The translations under genes were made by a program, and so were the position numbers. The notes below the pieces were generated by a model that ran no database searches, was not told the DNA's origin, and saw only the letters and a program-made list of their open reading frames with translations. A DNA stretch of 64,000 nucleotides, from positions 302,429 to 366,428 of the forward strand of contig JANQOX010000014.1 in assembly GCA_028285625.1 (NCBI GenBank), in the 5' to 3' direction. Of the stretch, positions 8,839 to 16,676 are shown piece after piece. Origin of the DNA: Myxococcota bacterium. Its GTDB lineage: Bacteria; Myxococcota_A; UBA9160; UBA6930. Position 1 is the first letter of the stretch; the number at the start of each line of letters is the position of its first letter.

Positions 8839-9237
8839 ATGACCGAAGCCCACGAACTGCAGACGCGAGAGAAGCACGAACTCGAAGGGGAGGGCACCCG
8901 CCCCGGCCCCGTGTTCCGCCCGGACGTCGACATCCTCGAGCGCCAGGATGCCTACGTGATCTACGCCGATCTCCCCGGTGTGGATGATCGTTCGATCGAC
9001 GTACGGCTCGACCGCGGCGAGCTCACCCTCGATGCGCGGCAGGCCGCGCCTCCCGACGCGGGCTGGCGGCCCCTGCACGCGGAGTACCGGCTCGGCTCCT
9101 ACCACCGGGTCTTCCGCGTGTCCGAGGACATCGACGGCGAGGCCGTGACGGCGCGCATGAACGCCGGCGTCCTGGAGCTCACGCTGCCCAAGAGCGCCGC
9201 GCGCAAGCCGCGGGCCATCCCGGTGCGGCCGGGCTAG
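8839..9237 (+). CDS. Second small heat shock protein, Hsp20 family
   Basis: The ATG at 8839 is preceded by AAGGAGA; the ORF-track TTG at 8821 overlaps the previous stop and is less likely. The 132-aa protein keeps the alpha-crystallin fold signatures (YVIYADLPGVDDRSIDVRLDRGELTL, here split by family-typical turns, and NAGVLELTLPK). The N-terminal arm is short and charged, unlike that of its neighbour, so the two may form mixed oligomers. Tandem divergent Hsp20 pairs are common in bacteria. Confidence 0.88.
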   Translation: MTEAHELQTREKHELEGEGTRPGPVFRPDVDILERQDAYVIYADLPGVDDRSIDVRLDRGELTLDARQAAPPDAGWRPLHAEYRLGSYHRVFRVSEDIDGEAVTARMNAGVLELTLPKSAARKPRAIPVRPG

Positions 9238-9254
9238 GCCCAGCCGGCCGCGTG

Positions 9255-9280
9255 GACCCCGGGGCATTCGCCCCGGGGTC
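9255..9280 (+). terminator. Strong hairpin after the hsp20 pair
   Basis: GACCCCGGGGC-ATTC-GCCCCGGGGTC is a perfect 11-bp stem with a 4-nt loop, 18 nt after the second hsp20 stop. There is no U-tract, so it may act as an mRNA 3' stabiliser or a weak terminator rather than a classical intrinsic one. Confidence 0.55.
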
Positions 9281-9341
9281 TCCCCGCGCGGTGCCGGGTT
9301 GGTTCCGGCTTTCCGCGCGCCAGCTTCGGTATCGTGGCGTA

Positions 9342-9935
9342 ATGGCGCAGACCAAGGAACACGAGATCGTCTCGATCTACCCCTTCACCGACGAAGAGGT
9401 AGATCAGCTCATGACCCACGCCGGCGAGGCCGTGCTCATGTGGGCCACGCGCGATGGCTGGCCGGTGGGCGTGACCCACGCCTTCTTCTGGAAGGACGGC
9501 AAGATCTGGCTCACGTTCGCCGCGCACCGCCATCGCGCGGCCGCCATCCGGCGCGACCCGCGCGTCTCGGTGAACGTGAGTTCGGCGAGCTACATGCCGA
9601 GCGCGCCCAAGGGGTTGCCGTCGGGTGCGATCACCTTCAAGGGAACGGCCGAGTTCCTGGACGACGACGCGACGAAGGCGTGGTTCTACCCGGCGCTCGC
9701 GAAGAAGGTGAGCCCCACCAACGAGGCCTTCGAGACGTTCTTCCAGAACCTGCTCGACACGCCACTGAGGACGATCGTCGCCGTCACGCCCGTCAAGCGC
9801 ATCATGTACAACGCGGGGATGGCGAACCGCCACATGGCGGGCACGATCACCGAAGAAGAGCTGGGCGAACGCCTCGAGAGCGACGCCGTACGCATGAACG
9901 CCCTCCGCAAGGAGAAGGGCCTGGAGCCGGTCTGA
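9342..9935 (+). CDS. Pyridoxamine 5'-phosphate oxidase-family (split beta-barrel) flavin or F420-binding protein
   Basis: The ATG at 9342 gives 197 aa. The opening block (DQLMTHAGEAVLMWATRDGWPVGVTHAFFWKDGKIWLT) and the following AHRHRAAAIRRDPRVSVNV are typical of the PPOX-like split barrel, where strand pairs bind FMN, F420 or heme. The C-terminal part with TPLRTIVAVTPVKRIMYNAGMA resembles uncharacterised members that lack PNP substrate residues. The substrate is unknown. The stop overlaps the likely CTG/GTG start region of the APH-family gene, so the two are probably co-translated. Confidence 0.75.
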   Translation: MAQTKEHEIVSIYPFTDEEVDQLMTHAGEAVLMWATRDGWPVGVTHAFFWKDGKIWLTFAAHRHRAAAIRRDPRVSVNVSSASYMPSAPKGLPSGAITFKGTAEFLDDDATKAWFYPALAKKVSPTNEAFETFFQNLLDTPLRTIVAVTPVKRIMYNAGMANRHMAGTITEEELGERLESDAVRMNALRKEKGLEPV

Positions 9936-10837
9936 CCCCGGCAGACGCCTACGCGTCGATCGCCGCCGAGTTCGGGGGGCGGTTGCTGCGTCGCTGGCCG
10001 CTGCGGGGCGGCGTGTCGGCCGACGTGCAGGCGCTTGCGATTGCACTGCCCGAGGGAGGCGAGCGCGAGATCGTCGTGCGCCGGCACGGCGCCAGCGGTT
10101 GGAAACCCCAGGAGGCTGGCGTGACCTCGGTGGAGTACGCCGTCCTGGGCGCGCTCCACCGTGCGGGGCTCCCGGTGCCCGAGCCCCTTGGGCTCGATCT
10201 CTCGGGCGAGCGGCTGCCCGGGCCCTACCTGGTGGTCGACTTCGTGAAAGGACGGGCCGAGCCGCGCGACCTCGAGGCAGGCCTCGTCGCCATGGCGCGC
10301 TTTCTCGTGGCGCTGCACGCGCTCGACGTCGCATCGCTCGAGCTGCCCGACTCGTTCCCCGTGCGGGAAGACCCGATCGCCGAGCTTCCGCAGTACCTGC
10401 CCGACGCGCTCACCGCGGTGGGCCGAGCCCTCTCCGAGAGGACGCTCGCGCCCGTGCCCATCGCGTTGCTGCACGGCGACTTCTGGCCGGGCAACGTGCT
10501 GTGGCAGGGCAACCAGATCGCCGCGGTTCTCGACTGGGAGGACACGGCCCTCGGCGACCCGGCCTGCGACCTCGCCGGAGCGCGCGTCGAGCTGACGTGG
10601 AAGTACGGGCCGGATGCGGCCGAGACCTTCGCCACCGCCTACCGAGAAGCGGGAGGCCCCGCGATCGGCGCCGAGCGGCTCGCGGTCTGGGAGCTCTTCG
10701 TCACCGCCGCGGGGCTGGCCTTCATGGACCGTTGGGGCCTCGAGCCCCAGGTGGAAGCCAGCATGCGCGAGCGATCCCAGACGCTACTCGAATCGGCGGC
10801 CTCGGTGCTTGCCGATGGGTCGGGGCCCGTGGCGTGA
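9932..10837 (+). CDS. Aminoglycoside phosphotransferase (APH/ChoK)-family kinase
   Basis: The kinase-like signature is clear: LLHGDFWPGNVLW (Brenner motif HxDxxxxN variant, with D in HGD and N in GN) and VLDWEDTALGDPACDLA, equivalent to the metal-binding DFG-like segment. The fold phosphorylates small hydroxylated substrates; sequence alone does not show that this is antibiotic resistance. The start is uncertain because no ATG lies between 9299 and the first conserved block. The CTG at 9932, overlapping the preceding stop, or a GTG at about 10012 are candidates; I list the first. The last 199 bp overlap the convergent radical SAM ORF. Confidence 0.75.
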   Translation: MTPADAYASIAAEFGGRLLRRWPLRGGVSADVQALAIALPEGGEREIVVRRHGASGWKPQEAGVTSVEYAVLGALHRAGLPVPEPLGLDLSGERLPGPYLVVDFVKGRAEPRDLEAGLVAMARFLVALHALDVASLELPDSFPVREDPIAELPQYLPDALTAVGRALSERTLAPVPIALLHGDFWPGNVLWQGNQIAAVLDWEDTALGDPACDLAGARVELTWKYGPDAAETFATAYREAGGPAIGAERLAVWELFVTAAGLAFMDRWGLEPQVEASMRERSQTLLESAASVLADGSGPVA

Positions 10838-11904
10838 TCCGCATGGCGGCCCGGCTCGCTCGCGCACGCCGCCCCCAAGCGGTGGCTCTGCTGGACCAGT
10901 CGGCCATACCAGTCGAAGGTCCCGGTCCGCGCGTCGCGCCGGACGGACCGGCAGGTGGCGGCGATCAGGCGGCGTAGCCGGGGTGTCGCCTCGGCTTTCT
11001 GGAGCTCGATGCTGGGGTCCCAGAGCTCGAAGCTCGCCGGCGCCAGGCGCTGGGCGTCGTGCATGCCATACGCCAAGGGCCAGAGCGCGCCCTCGGCGTC
11101 GAGCACCACGGGGTTCGCCAGCCCGGCCAGCCGGTCCGCGCCTGCGCGGGCCTGGCCGGGCGCCGCGCGCCGCTCGATGGCGACCAGCGCGCTGCGTTGC
11201 GCCAGGTCCACCTGGAACCCGAGCGTCGGGTAGCGCACGTCCAACAGCGCGGCGATGAGCGCGACGCGGTCGAGGTCTGCCGGGCGGAGACGAAGCGCAT
11301 CGCATGCGTAGGCCGCTCGACCGACCATCGTGAGCGGATGGAGCTGCAGTGCGTGCGCGCCCTGGTCGACGGCGAACCCCGCCAGCCACGGAAGATCCTG
11401 GATCGACGCGCGGGTGAAGCAGTGCGAGATGGCGAAGGGAACGCTCGCCTCTCGCAGTCGCGCCAAGCCCTGCGCGACCTTCTCCAGTCGCCCTGCGCGC
11501 CCGCGCAGGGCGTCATGCCTTTCGGCGGCACCCTCGACACTGACCCCGATCGAGCAGGCGAACCGGGCGAGCGTTTCGATGCGGCGTGCTTCGAGCAGCG
11601 TGCCGTTGGTGATCAGCGTGATGCGATAGCCGAGCGCGCGTGCGTCGGCGAGGATCTCGGGGAGTTCGGGGTGCAGCAGGGGCTCGCCCCCGGAGAAGCT
11701 CGCCACCGTATAGCCTTCCCAGCGAAGGCGCTCGAGGCGATGTTGCAGGCCTCGCCGGCTCATCCGCTCTCGGCGCGCGGGTCCCGAGGTCGAGTAGCAG
11801 TGCTCGCACCGCAGGTTGCACTGCAGGGACAGGTGCACCTGGACCGTCGGGTCGGAGAGGAGCCCGGCCGGCGCCGAGGCGCCGGCCGGGGTGTGCTCGC
11901 GCAC
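10639..11904 (-). CDS. Radical SAM protein, possible peptide-modifying enzyme
   Basis: The GTG at 11902-11904 follows GGAAGGG and sits 10 nt after the stop of a 101-aa gene. The canonical radical SAM cluster CNLRCEHCY (CxxxCxxC) and the SGGEP SAM-binding motif are present near residues 29-75. I see no SPASM or Twitch cysteine set in the C-terminal half. The listed ORF runs 199 bp antisense into the APH-family gene, and its last ~80 residues look like non-coding translation, so the natural C-terminus may be shorter or a stop may have been lost. Position directly after a small protein gene, with a hairpin at its own start, fits a RiPP-like maturase, but substrate and product are unknown. Confidence 0.82.
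   Translation of the reverse strand: MREHTPAGASAPAGLLSDPTVQVHLSLQCNLRCEHCYSTSGPARRERMSRRGLQHRLERLRWEGYTVASFSGGEPLLHPELPEILADARALGYRITLITNGTLLEARRIETLARFACSIGVSVEGAAERHDALRGRAGRLEKVAQGLARLREASVPFAISHCFTRASIQDLPWLAGFAVDQGAHALQLHPLTMVGRAAYACDALRLRPADLDRVALIAALLDVRYPTLGFQVDLAQRSALVAIERRAAPGQARAGADRLAGLANPVVLDAEGALWPLAYGMHDAQRLAPASFELWDPSIELQKAEATPRLRRLIAATCRSVRRDARTGTFDWYGRLVQQSHRLGAACASEPGRHADHATGPDPSASTEAADSSSVWDRSRMLASTWGSRPQRSMKASPAAVTKSSQTASRSAPIAGPPASR
11863..11890 (-). promoter_or_regulatory. Perfect hairpin over the first codons of the radical SAM gene
   Basis: CCCGGCCGGCGCC-GA-GGCGCCGGCCGGG is a 13-nt inverted repeat with a 2-nt spacer, covering roughly codons 5-14. Such a structure just inside a downstream cistron could lower its translation or pause transcription, favouring the upstream 101-aa protein. 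It could also simply reflect Pro-Ala-Gly codons in GC-rich DNA. Confidence 0.45.
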
Positions 11905-11914
11905 GATGCCCTTC

Positions 11915-12220
11915 CTAACCCTCGCGGTCGAGAACGTGCTCGACCTGCACCAGGAAGCCCTCGGGCAGGATGATCCCCTTCGGGAAGATCCGCATCGGAC
12001 CGAGAAGCGGGTTGCTCCGGAGCTTGTCGAGAAGCTCGGTCAGGCCGTCGCGATCCACGTAGTAGTCGAGGCAGATTCCATAGGTGCAGATGTCGACGTC
12101 GATCGGGGGCCGTCCGATCGGTGTCACTTCTCGAACGAGATTCGAGAGCGCGGTATCGCTCACGCCCTGCGAAGCCAACCGCTTGGCGAGCGCGCCGGCG
12201 AGCTCTTCCATTTCACGCAT
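11915..12220 (-). CDS. 101-aa protein coupled to the radical SAM gene; candidate substrate or partner
   Basis: The ATG at 12218-12220 is preceded by GGGAG; the ORF-track extension to 12508 is low-complexity and rejected. The N-terminal half is charged and helical (MREMEELAGALAKRLASQ). The middle has a CTYGIC motif with two cysteines five apart, and the end looks globular (FPKGIILPEGFLVQVEH). I do not recognise the family. Small leader-like proteins encoded immediately upstream of a radical SAM enzyme are often its RiPP precursor or a PqqD-like binding partner. The globular-looking C-terminus argues against a classical short core peptide. Confidence 0.65.
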   Translation of the reverse strand: MREMEELAGALAKRLASQGVSDTALSNLVREVTPIGRPPIDVDICTYGICLDYYVDRDGLTELLDKLRSNPLLGPMRIFPKGIILPEGFLVQVEHVLDREG

Positions 12221-12560
12221 GTCCAGTCTCCCGGTGTTCGCGCAACCCGTTCGCGGGCCGCTGCCGTCCGGAAGAGCAAGAAAGGTGCCAGGCGGAGAGG
12301 AGGCTCCGAGGCGTCGAGACGCATCCGTTGGCCGATGGAACCGGTCCGAGAGTGGTCGCGGCTCATCCCGGTTGGACGCCCCGTCCACCCTGGTGGACAC
12401 CGTCTGCGTCGCGGATGCTGTGCCGCGGCCGAGCCGACGCGGCGGTCGGCTCTGTCGCGCGGTGATCGTCGTCCGCGTACGGGGGTGCGGAGATGGCCGC
12501 GGTGCCATCCCGAAAGGGGGGCAGGCGCGGGGCCGGGGCCCCGCGCGGTATGCTCGGGGC
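12221..12560. other. Intergenic 340 bp; one operator-like inverted repeat
   Basis: No gene is supported here; the minus ORF extension is Pro/Arg-rich shadow. At 12383-12398 lies GTCCACC-CT-GGTGGAC, perfect 7-nt arms with a 2-nt spacer, the same architecture as the repeat in front of alkB. It is about 163 nt upstream of the small protein gene and could be its operator. Confidence 0.45.
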
Positions 12561-13310
12561 CTAGCGGCGGCGGCCCCGCGCAGCGGCGAGTGCGGCCGCG
12601 GCGAGTCCGAGCATGCCCAGGGCAGCCGGCTCGGGGGCCGTGAAGAGCGACCCGTCGAGATCGACCTCGGTGATCGAGAACCAGCCGCCCTCGGTGCCGG
12701 GCGTCACGATCTGCGAGAGCGTGACCGCGAAAGCACCCACGCCGTCGAGCGACGAGCCCGTGAGGTCGATGCGGTCGTTCACGGGCACGCCGAGAGAGCT
12801 GTTCACGGCCCCGAAGGGCGTGGTCGCGAAGGTCTCGGACACGGTCGTGAAGTCGGTCTTCAGCAGCGTGACCGTCACCTGCGTGATGGCCCCGGGGATG
12901 CCGTTGACGGAGTTGTCGCTGCCGAAGATCTCGATGGTGTCCACCGAGTGCGCGAAGGGCAGGGTGAAGGTGATGAACGGCGCGAAGGTCGTGCCATCGG
13001 TGGCCGTGGGGCCGGTCACGAAGAGCTGCGTCTCGGCCTCCCCGGCGCTCACGACGCCGTCGGTGAGCGTCCCGCCACCTACGCCCGAGTAGAGTGCGCG
13101 CGTACCCGGGAACCCCTGGTGCGTGAAGGCCACATTCGGCGTGATCGTGCCCGTGTACGTGTGCGACCACGACCCGCCGCCGTGGCCCGAGAGGGCGGCG
13201 TCGCCGATGTCGTAGCCCGAGATGGGAATGGGGGCCGCGGTAGCGGGGGCCGCGAAGCCGAGGGCGAACAACAACAGAGCAGGCAACCAGAGCGTTCGAG
13301 GGGTCGACAT
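12561..13310 (-). CDS. PEP-CTERM exported protein
   Basis: The ATG at 13308-13310 starts a 249-aa protein with a signal peptide (LWLPALLLFALGFAAPATAA). The mature part is Gly/Thr/Ser-rich beta-type sequence, with one recognisable block of alternating hydrophobic strands. The C-terminus APEPAALGMLGLAAAALAA followed by ARGRRR is a PEP-CTERM signal, which in known systems is cut by an exosortase in the inner membrane. No exosortase gene is in the window. Upstream ORF extension to 13628 is non-coding. Confidence 0.82.
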   Translation of the reverse strand: MSTPRTLWLPALLLFALGFAAPATAAPIPISGYDIGDAALSGHGGGSWSHTYTGTITPNVAFTHQGFPGTRALYSGVGGGTLTDGVVSAGEAETQLFVTGPTATDGTTFAPFITFTLPFAHSVDTIEIFGSDNSVNGIPGAITQVTVTLLKTDFTTVSETFATTPFGAVNSSLGVPVNDRIDLTGSSLDGVGAFAVTLSQIVTPGTEGGWFSITEVDLDGSLFTAPEPAALGMLGLAAAALAAARGRRR

Positions 13311-13532
13311 GGTGGTGTCCTCGTTGGGTTCCCAAGCGTGGGCGCCCTCGCGCGCAGCGAGCTGCGCACGAGCGCACGGCAGTGGGTGGGTGCCCCGGAG
13401 CCTCACGAAGGTGACGCCGTGCCGCATAACGTCCCGAGACGCCAGCGGGTTCGGCCGTTGAAAGGCTGGGGCCGCCTCGGCTGTGCCGGCCCCACGGGGC
13501 TCGGCGCCCTGCCATGGTGCGGACGCGCCGAT

Positions 13533-13562
13533 TTGCCGCGCCCGGGGCCGGTGACTAGGTTT
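13533..13562 (+). promoter_or_regulatory. Putative sigma70-type promoter of ssrA
   Basis: TTGCCG (13533-13538) and TAGGTT (13557-13562) are 18 nt apart and place the mature tmRNA 5' end 8 nt after the -10 box. Matches to consensus are partial, so position relative to the RNA is the main support. Confidence 0.4.
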
Positions 13563-13570
13563 GGGGCCTT

Positions 13571-13935
13571 GGGGGCGATCGGCTTCGACGGGTGGTCGAA
13601 GGCGGACGCTGCGTGTCGAGGTCGTCACCTACCTCGTGAAACCGGTGGCAACTGGTACTACAAGTGCCGACGACAACTACGCTCTCGCTGCCTAGCTGAA
13701 ACTAGCGCCAGCGACGTCCATCCCTGACGTCTCCTAGGGGGTCATGGACGTCATCTTGGAGACTCTGCCCCCGGCCGCTGGCAGGCCGCATCCGGGGGCG
13801 AGACACATGTCTGCCAAGGTGGGCGCTTCTCCGGTCCCGGCGACTGGCCCCATCGAGATCGAGCTGGGACTACACACGTAGACGCGGGCGCTGGACGTCA
13901 TGCGGACGCGGGTTCGATTCCCGCCGCCTCCACCA
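13571..13935 (+). ncRNA. ssrA: tmRNA
   Basis: The 365-nt RNA begins GGGGGCG followed by ATCGGCTTCGACGGG and ends GGGTTCGATTCCCG then CCGCCTCCACCA. The 7-nt 5' strand pairs with CGCCTCC of the acceptor stem (one G-U), and the T-arm and encoded CCA are intact. The tag reading frame starts at GCC 13666 and reads ADDNYALAA before TAG at 13693-13695, so the tag on stalled proteins would be A-ADDNYALAA. It rescues stalled ribosomes together with SmpB. The ORF track runs a false CDS through it. Its 3' end recurs at 17470 and, degenerate, at 43152. Confidence 0.96.
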
Positions 13936-13943
13936 ATTCTTCA

Positions 13944-13977
13944 ACGAAAGCAGCCACTTGCGTGGCTGCTTTTTCGT
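13944..13977 (+). terminator. Intrinsic terminator of ssrA
   Basis: AGCAGCCAC-TTGC-GTGGCTGCT followed by TTTT forms a 9-bp stem and short U-tract 9 nt after the tmRNA CCA end; the flanking AACGAAA and TTTCGTT can extend the stem. Confidence 0.85.
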
Positions 13978-14003
13978 TTGAGGCACCTCTGAGGCAGTTC
14001 CCG

Positions 14004-14031
14004 CAGGGTTCGAGTCCCTCCCGGCGTGCCA
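14004..14031 (+). repeat. Orphan tRNA 3'-end fragment
   Basis: CAGGGTTCGAGTCCCTC forms a T-arm, followed by a 7-nt acceptor strand, discriminator G and CCA (CCGGCGTGCCA). No matching 5' acceptor, D-arm or anticodon arm is found in the preceding ~90 nt, so this is only the 3' part of a tRNA. A similar fragment lies at 37533-37557. Such ends are typical left-overs of integration into tRNA genes. Confidence 0.5.
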
Positions 14032-14051
14032 TCTGGTTCTTCGAAGTCGGC

Positions 14052-14462
14052 TCACTTCCCCGATCGAATTCGGTCGGGAGCCATCTCGAGGAGGACGAAG
14101 AGCTCGGGATGCTCTTTCCATGCCGCGTACTCGGCTGCGCGGCCGGGATGTTCGAGGTCCCAGTACCGTTTGGCGAGTCGTAGCGCGAGATCCCCTCCGC
14201 CCTCCTCGGCGATCTTCAGGTCTCCGTCGAACGCCAGCCAGGCCTCTGGCTCGCCGACGTCGTTGACGACGAGCAGTGAAGCGCGTGGGTCATCGCGCAG
14301 CCGCTTCACCTTCCGGCTCTCGCGCGATGCGATGAGGCGCAGCGTCGTACCGTCCCAGTCGAACCAGACGGGGAGCCCCAGGGCCGAGCCGTTCGCGCGG
14401 TTCGCGACCAGGATCCCGATCCTTGGCCGCTGCAGGAGGTGGAGATTGTTCTCGGTACTCAT
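14052..14462 (-). CDS. PPOX-family (F420- or flavin-dependent) small oxidoreductase
   Basis: This 136-aa protein starts at the ATG at 14460-14462, which overlaps the stop of the Rieske gene by ATGA. It has the split-barrel pattern of the pyridoxamine-phosphate-oxidase superfamily (IGILVANRANGSALGLPVWFDWDG then SRKVKRLRDDPRASLLVV). This group includes F420H2-dependent reductases and some flavin binders. Coupled translation with a Rieske oxygenase suggests it handles the oxygenase substrate or product, or supplies reductant. That is inference from context. Confidence 0.75.
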   Translation of the reverse strand: MSTENNLHLLQRPRIGILVANRANGSALGLPVWFDWDGTTLRLIASRESRKVKRLRDDPRASLLVVNDVGEPEAWLAFDGDLKIAEEGGGDLALRLAKRYWDLEHPGRAAEYAAWKEHPELFVLLEMAPDRIRSGK

Positions 14463-15640
14463 GCGCCACGCACTCCGTCTTCGAGTCGCTGCGCGAGATA
14501 GCGATAGAAGTAGAGCAGGCAGCGCTCCATCTCACAGAGCAGTCCCGGCTCGGCGTGGGCCGACGCGGCGTTTCGCTGCAGCCCGACCATCGCGGAGGCG
14601 TCCTCGCTGTTGACTCGATCGATCGAAGCCGCGTTGGAATCACGAAGCGCGGCGTCCGCTTCCAGCGCCTTGTAGAGGTCTGGGTGCACTAGGTTGCCAC
14701 CGATGACGCGAGTGCGGTCGACATCGATGGGCAGGAAGGTCAGCCAGATCGCGTTGAACTGGGTGCACGAGACCGCGCAGTTCGGAAAGAACCCGAACTG
14801 GGGCACGGTGGTCTGATCCTTTCCAGTCAACCGGTCCGCGAACGGGCGGTACACCTCGAACTCCCCTTTGAACACCGTCTCCATCCGGAAGAGGGTCCAC
14901 TGCTCGGATGTCGCTTCGAACGCCGTCCCCCGACTCGGCATGAACGATGCGAAGGTTTCGGGGTGGAGGCCGTTCACGTGATACCCCTCGAGCGCGGTCT
15001 CCATCGCGAGCTTCCAGTTCCCGGGCCACTCTTCGTCGACCCATGGCGAGACCCGCCATTCTTCGACGCCGAGTGCGCTCCAGTGGGGCTCCGCGTCGGC
15101 AAGGCGCGGAAGCAGGGGTTCGGCGTCGGGATCCAGGTTCACGAAGATGAAGCCCAGCCACGTCTCGAGCGGGAGCTGCGGGAGTCGATCGGACTGACCC
15201 CGCTTCCTGAGCTCTTCGACGGCGTCCATGTGCGGTGCGCCGCGGAGGCAGCCATCCAGACCGTATCCCCATTTGTGGTAGGGGCAGCTGAACACCTTGG
15301 CGTTGCCCGCACCCTCGACCACCGAGTAGTAGCGGTGCCGACAAACGGCGCTCATCGCGCGCAGGACGCCTTCACGGTCGCGCACGACGACGACGGGTTC
15401 GCCGAGCAACTCGACCGTGAAATAGTCGCCTGGAGCCTCGACCTGCTCGAGACGGCCGACGCACAGCCATTCGCGCTTCAGGACGTGCTCGCGCTCGGCG
15501 TCCAGGAGTGCCTTCGAGGTGTACATCTCCATCGGGAGTGCGCGGGCGGTGCCGATGTCCTGCTCGAGGTAGCCAGCCAGCTTCGCGATCAGCGGCGCGA
15601 CCTCTCCGGCCTCGGGGTTCTGATTCGTCATCTGCGTCAT
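14459..15640 (-). CDS. Rieske non-heme iron oxygenase, catalytic alpha subunit
   Basis: The 393-aa protein has a Rieske [2Fe-2S] site CRHRYYS...CPYHKWGYGLDG (CxH-x16-CxxH) at about residues 97-125. It also has the mononuclear iron site in ETALEGYHVNGLHPETF (YHxxxLH pattern) near residue 217. Such enzymes hydroxylate or demethylate aromatic, quaternary-amine or other organic substrates with O2 and electrons from a reductase. No ferredoxin reductase lies next door; the divergent quinone reductase could be part of the pathway. It is first in a two-gene operon with the PPOX gene and diverges from 15714 over a palindromic site. Confidence 0.9.
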   Translation of the reverse strand: MTQMTNQNPEAGEVAPLIAKLAGYLEQDIGTARALPMEMYTSKALLDAEREHVLKREWLCVGRLEQVEAPGDYFTVELLGEPVVVVRDREGVLRAMSAVCRHRYYSVVEGAGNAKVFSCPYHKWGYGLDGCLRGAPHMDAVEELRKRGQSDRLPQLPLETWLGFIFVNLDPDAEPLLPRLADAEPHWSALGVEEWRVSPWVDEEWPGNWKLAMETALEGYHVNGLHPETFASFMPSRGTAFEATSEQWTLFRMETVFKGEFEVYRPFADRLTGKDQTTVPQFGFFPNCAVSCTQFNAIWLTFLPIDVDRTRVIGGNLVHPDLYKALEADAALRDSNAASIDRVNSEDASAMVGLQRNAASAHAEPGLLCEMERCLLYFYRYLAQRLEDGVRGA

Positions 15641-15661
15641 ATCGACCTCCGGCCCTAAATA

Positions 15662-15676
15662 TAGGTCGTTGACCTA
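15662..15676. promoter_or_regulatory. Palindromic operator between divergent Rieske and quinone-reductase operons
   Basis: TAGGTC-GTT-GACCTA has perfect 6-nt arms and a 3-nt centre, 22 nt upstream of the Rieske start and 38 nt upstream of the oxidoreductase start. The TetR encoded at 16673 is the obvious ligand, which would make it a shared autoregulatory operator. Confidence 0.6.
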
Positions 15677-15713
15677 CTTCGGCAAGGGCGATAGCCTGCC
15701 CGAGGGAGGCGAG

Positions 15714-16676
15714 ATGAAGGCACTGACCCTTTCCTATTCCGAGCCCGGGTCCGCCCCGCCGACCCGCAAGCTCGTGGATCTACCGATCCCCGAGCCCCGC
15801 GCCGGGGAGCTGCGAGTCCGCGTGCACTACGCCGGCTTGAGCTACATCGATTTCGAGACATCGAACGGTGAGCACCGCCGGGCCGTCGAGCGCGCGCTCA
15901 AGAAGTCGCCGGTCGTCTCGGGCATCGAGATGGCGGGCATCGCGGAGACCGATGGGCGGAAGATCAAGCAAGGGGATCCGGTGTTCGGCTACACCCACAT
16001 CACTCGGGGCCCCTTCTATCACGCCCAGGCCGTTTCGACGCCCGAGAGCAATCTCGCGGTCGTGCCCGCCAACATGTCGCTCGAAGGCGCCGCCTCCATC
16101 GTGGGCGGGGCGCTCACTTCGATCAACGCACTCGAACGCATCGCAAAGCTCGAGCGAGGCGCCCGCGTTCTCGTGACGGCCGCAACCGGCAGCGTCGGGA
16201 CGGCGGCCCTCCAGTTGGCTCGGCACCTCGGTGCCGAAGTCTCGGCGGTTTGCCACTCATCGCAGCGCGAGTTCGCGATGTCACTCGGCGCGTCGAGCGC
16301 CTTCGCGTATGACGACGGAGAACTGCCGAAGCCGGAGGGACAGTTCGACGTGGTCTTCGATGCTGCGCCTTCGCTCTCATTCACCCTCGCGCGACCGTTC
16401 CTTCGCACAGACGGGCTATACGTCTCGACCATGCCTCATCGAGACGTGACAGGGTGGGTGCGGAGTCTCTTCTCGAGGCGCCGGTGGGGCTTCCTGCTCG
16501 AGCACGATACCGACGCGACACGTATGGAACAGCTTCGAACTCTCATCGCGGCCGGCGCGTTCTCTCAGACGATCGACAGCATCTTCCCGCTGAAGGACGC
16601 GGCGCAGGCGTTCGCCCGGCAAGGGATGTCCGGCAAGCGCGGCAAGATCCTTCTGGACTTCCGAGACTTCGAATGA
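15714..16676 (+). CDS. Zinc-independent MDR-family NADPH:quinone oxidoreductase
   Basis: The ATG at 15714 follows GAGGGAGG, so I prefer it to the TTG at 15669; length is 320 aa. The GroES-like N-terminal domain (GELRVRVHYAGLSYIDFETSNG) leads to the Rossmann half with VLVTAATGSVGTAALQLARHLGA, the NADPH-binding AxxGxxG variant. The structural zinc cysteines of alcohol dehydrogenases are missing, as in quinone or enoyl reductases. It overlaps the downstream TetR by ATGA and diverges from the Rieske operon, so it likely reduces an intermediate of the same pathway. Confidence 0.85.
   Translation: MKALTLSYSEPGSAPPTRKLVDLPIPEPRAGELRVRVHYAGLSYIDFETSNGEHRRAVERALKKSPVVSGIEMAGIAETDGRKIKQGDPVFGYTHITRGPFYHAQAVSTPESNLAVVPANMSLEGAASIVGGALTSINALERIAKLERGARVLVTAATGSVGTAALQLARHLGAEVSAVCHSSQREFAMSLGASSAFAYDDGELPKPEGQFDVVFDAAPSLSFTLARPFLRTDGLYVSTMPHRDVTGWVRSLFSRRRWGFLLEHDTDATRMEQLRTLIAAGAFSQTIDSIFPLKDAAQAFARQGMSGKRGKILLDFRDFE

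Noticed and set aside
12084-13727. 547-aa plus ORF through tmRNA
   Set aside because: It is antisense to a PEP-CTERM gene and then crosses ssrA; the tmRNA and signal-peptide evidence is much stronger.
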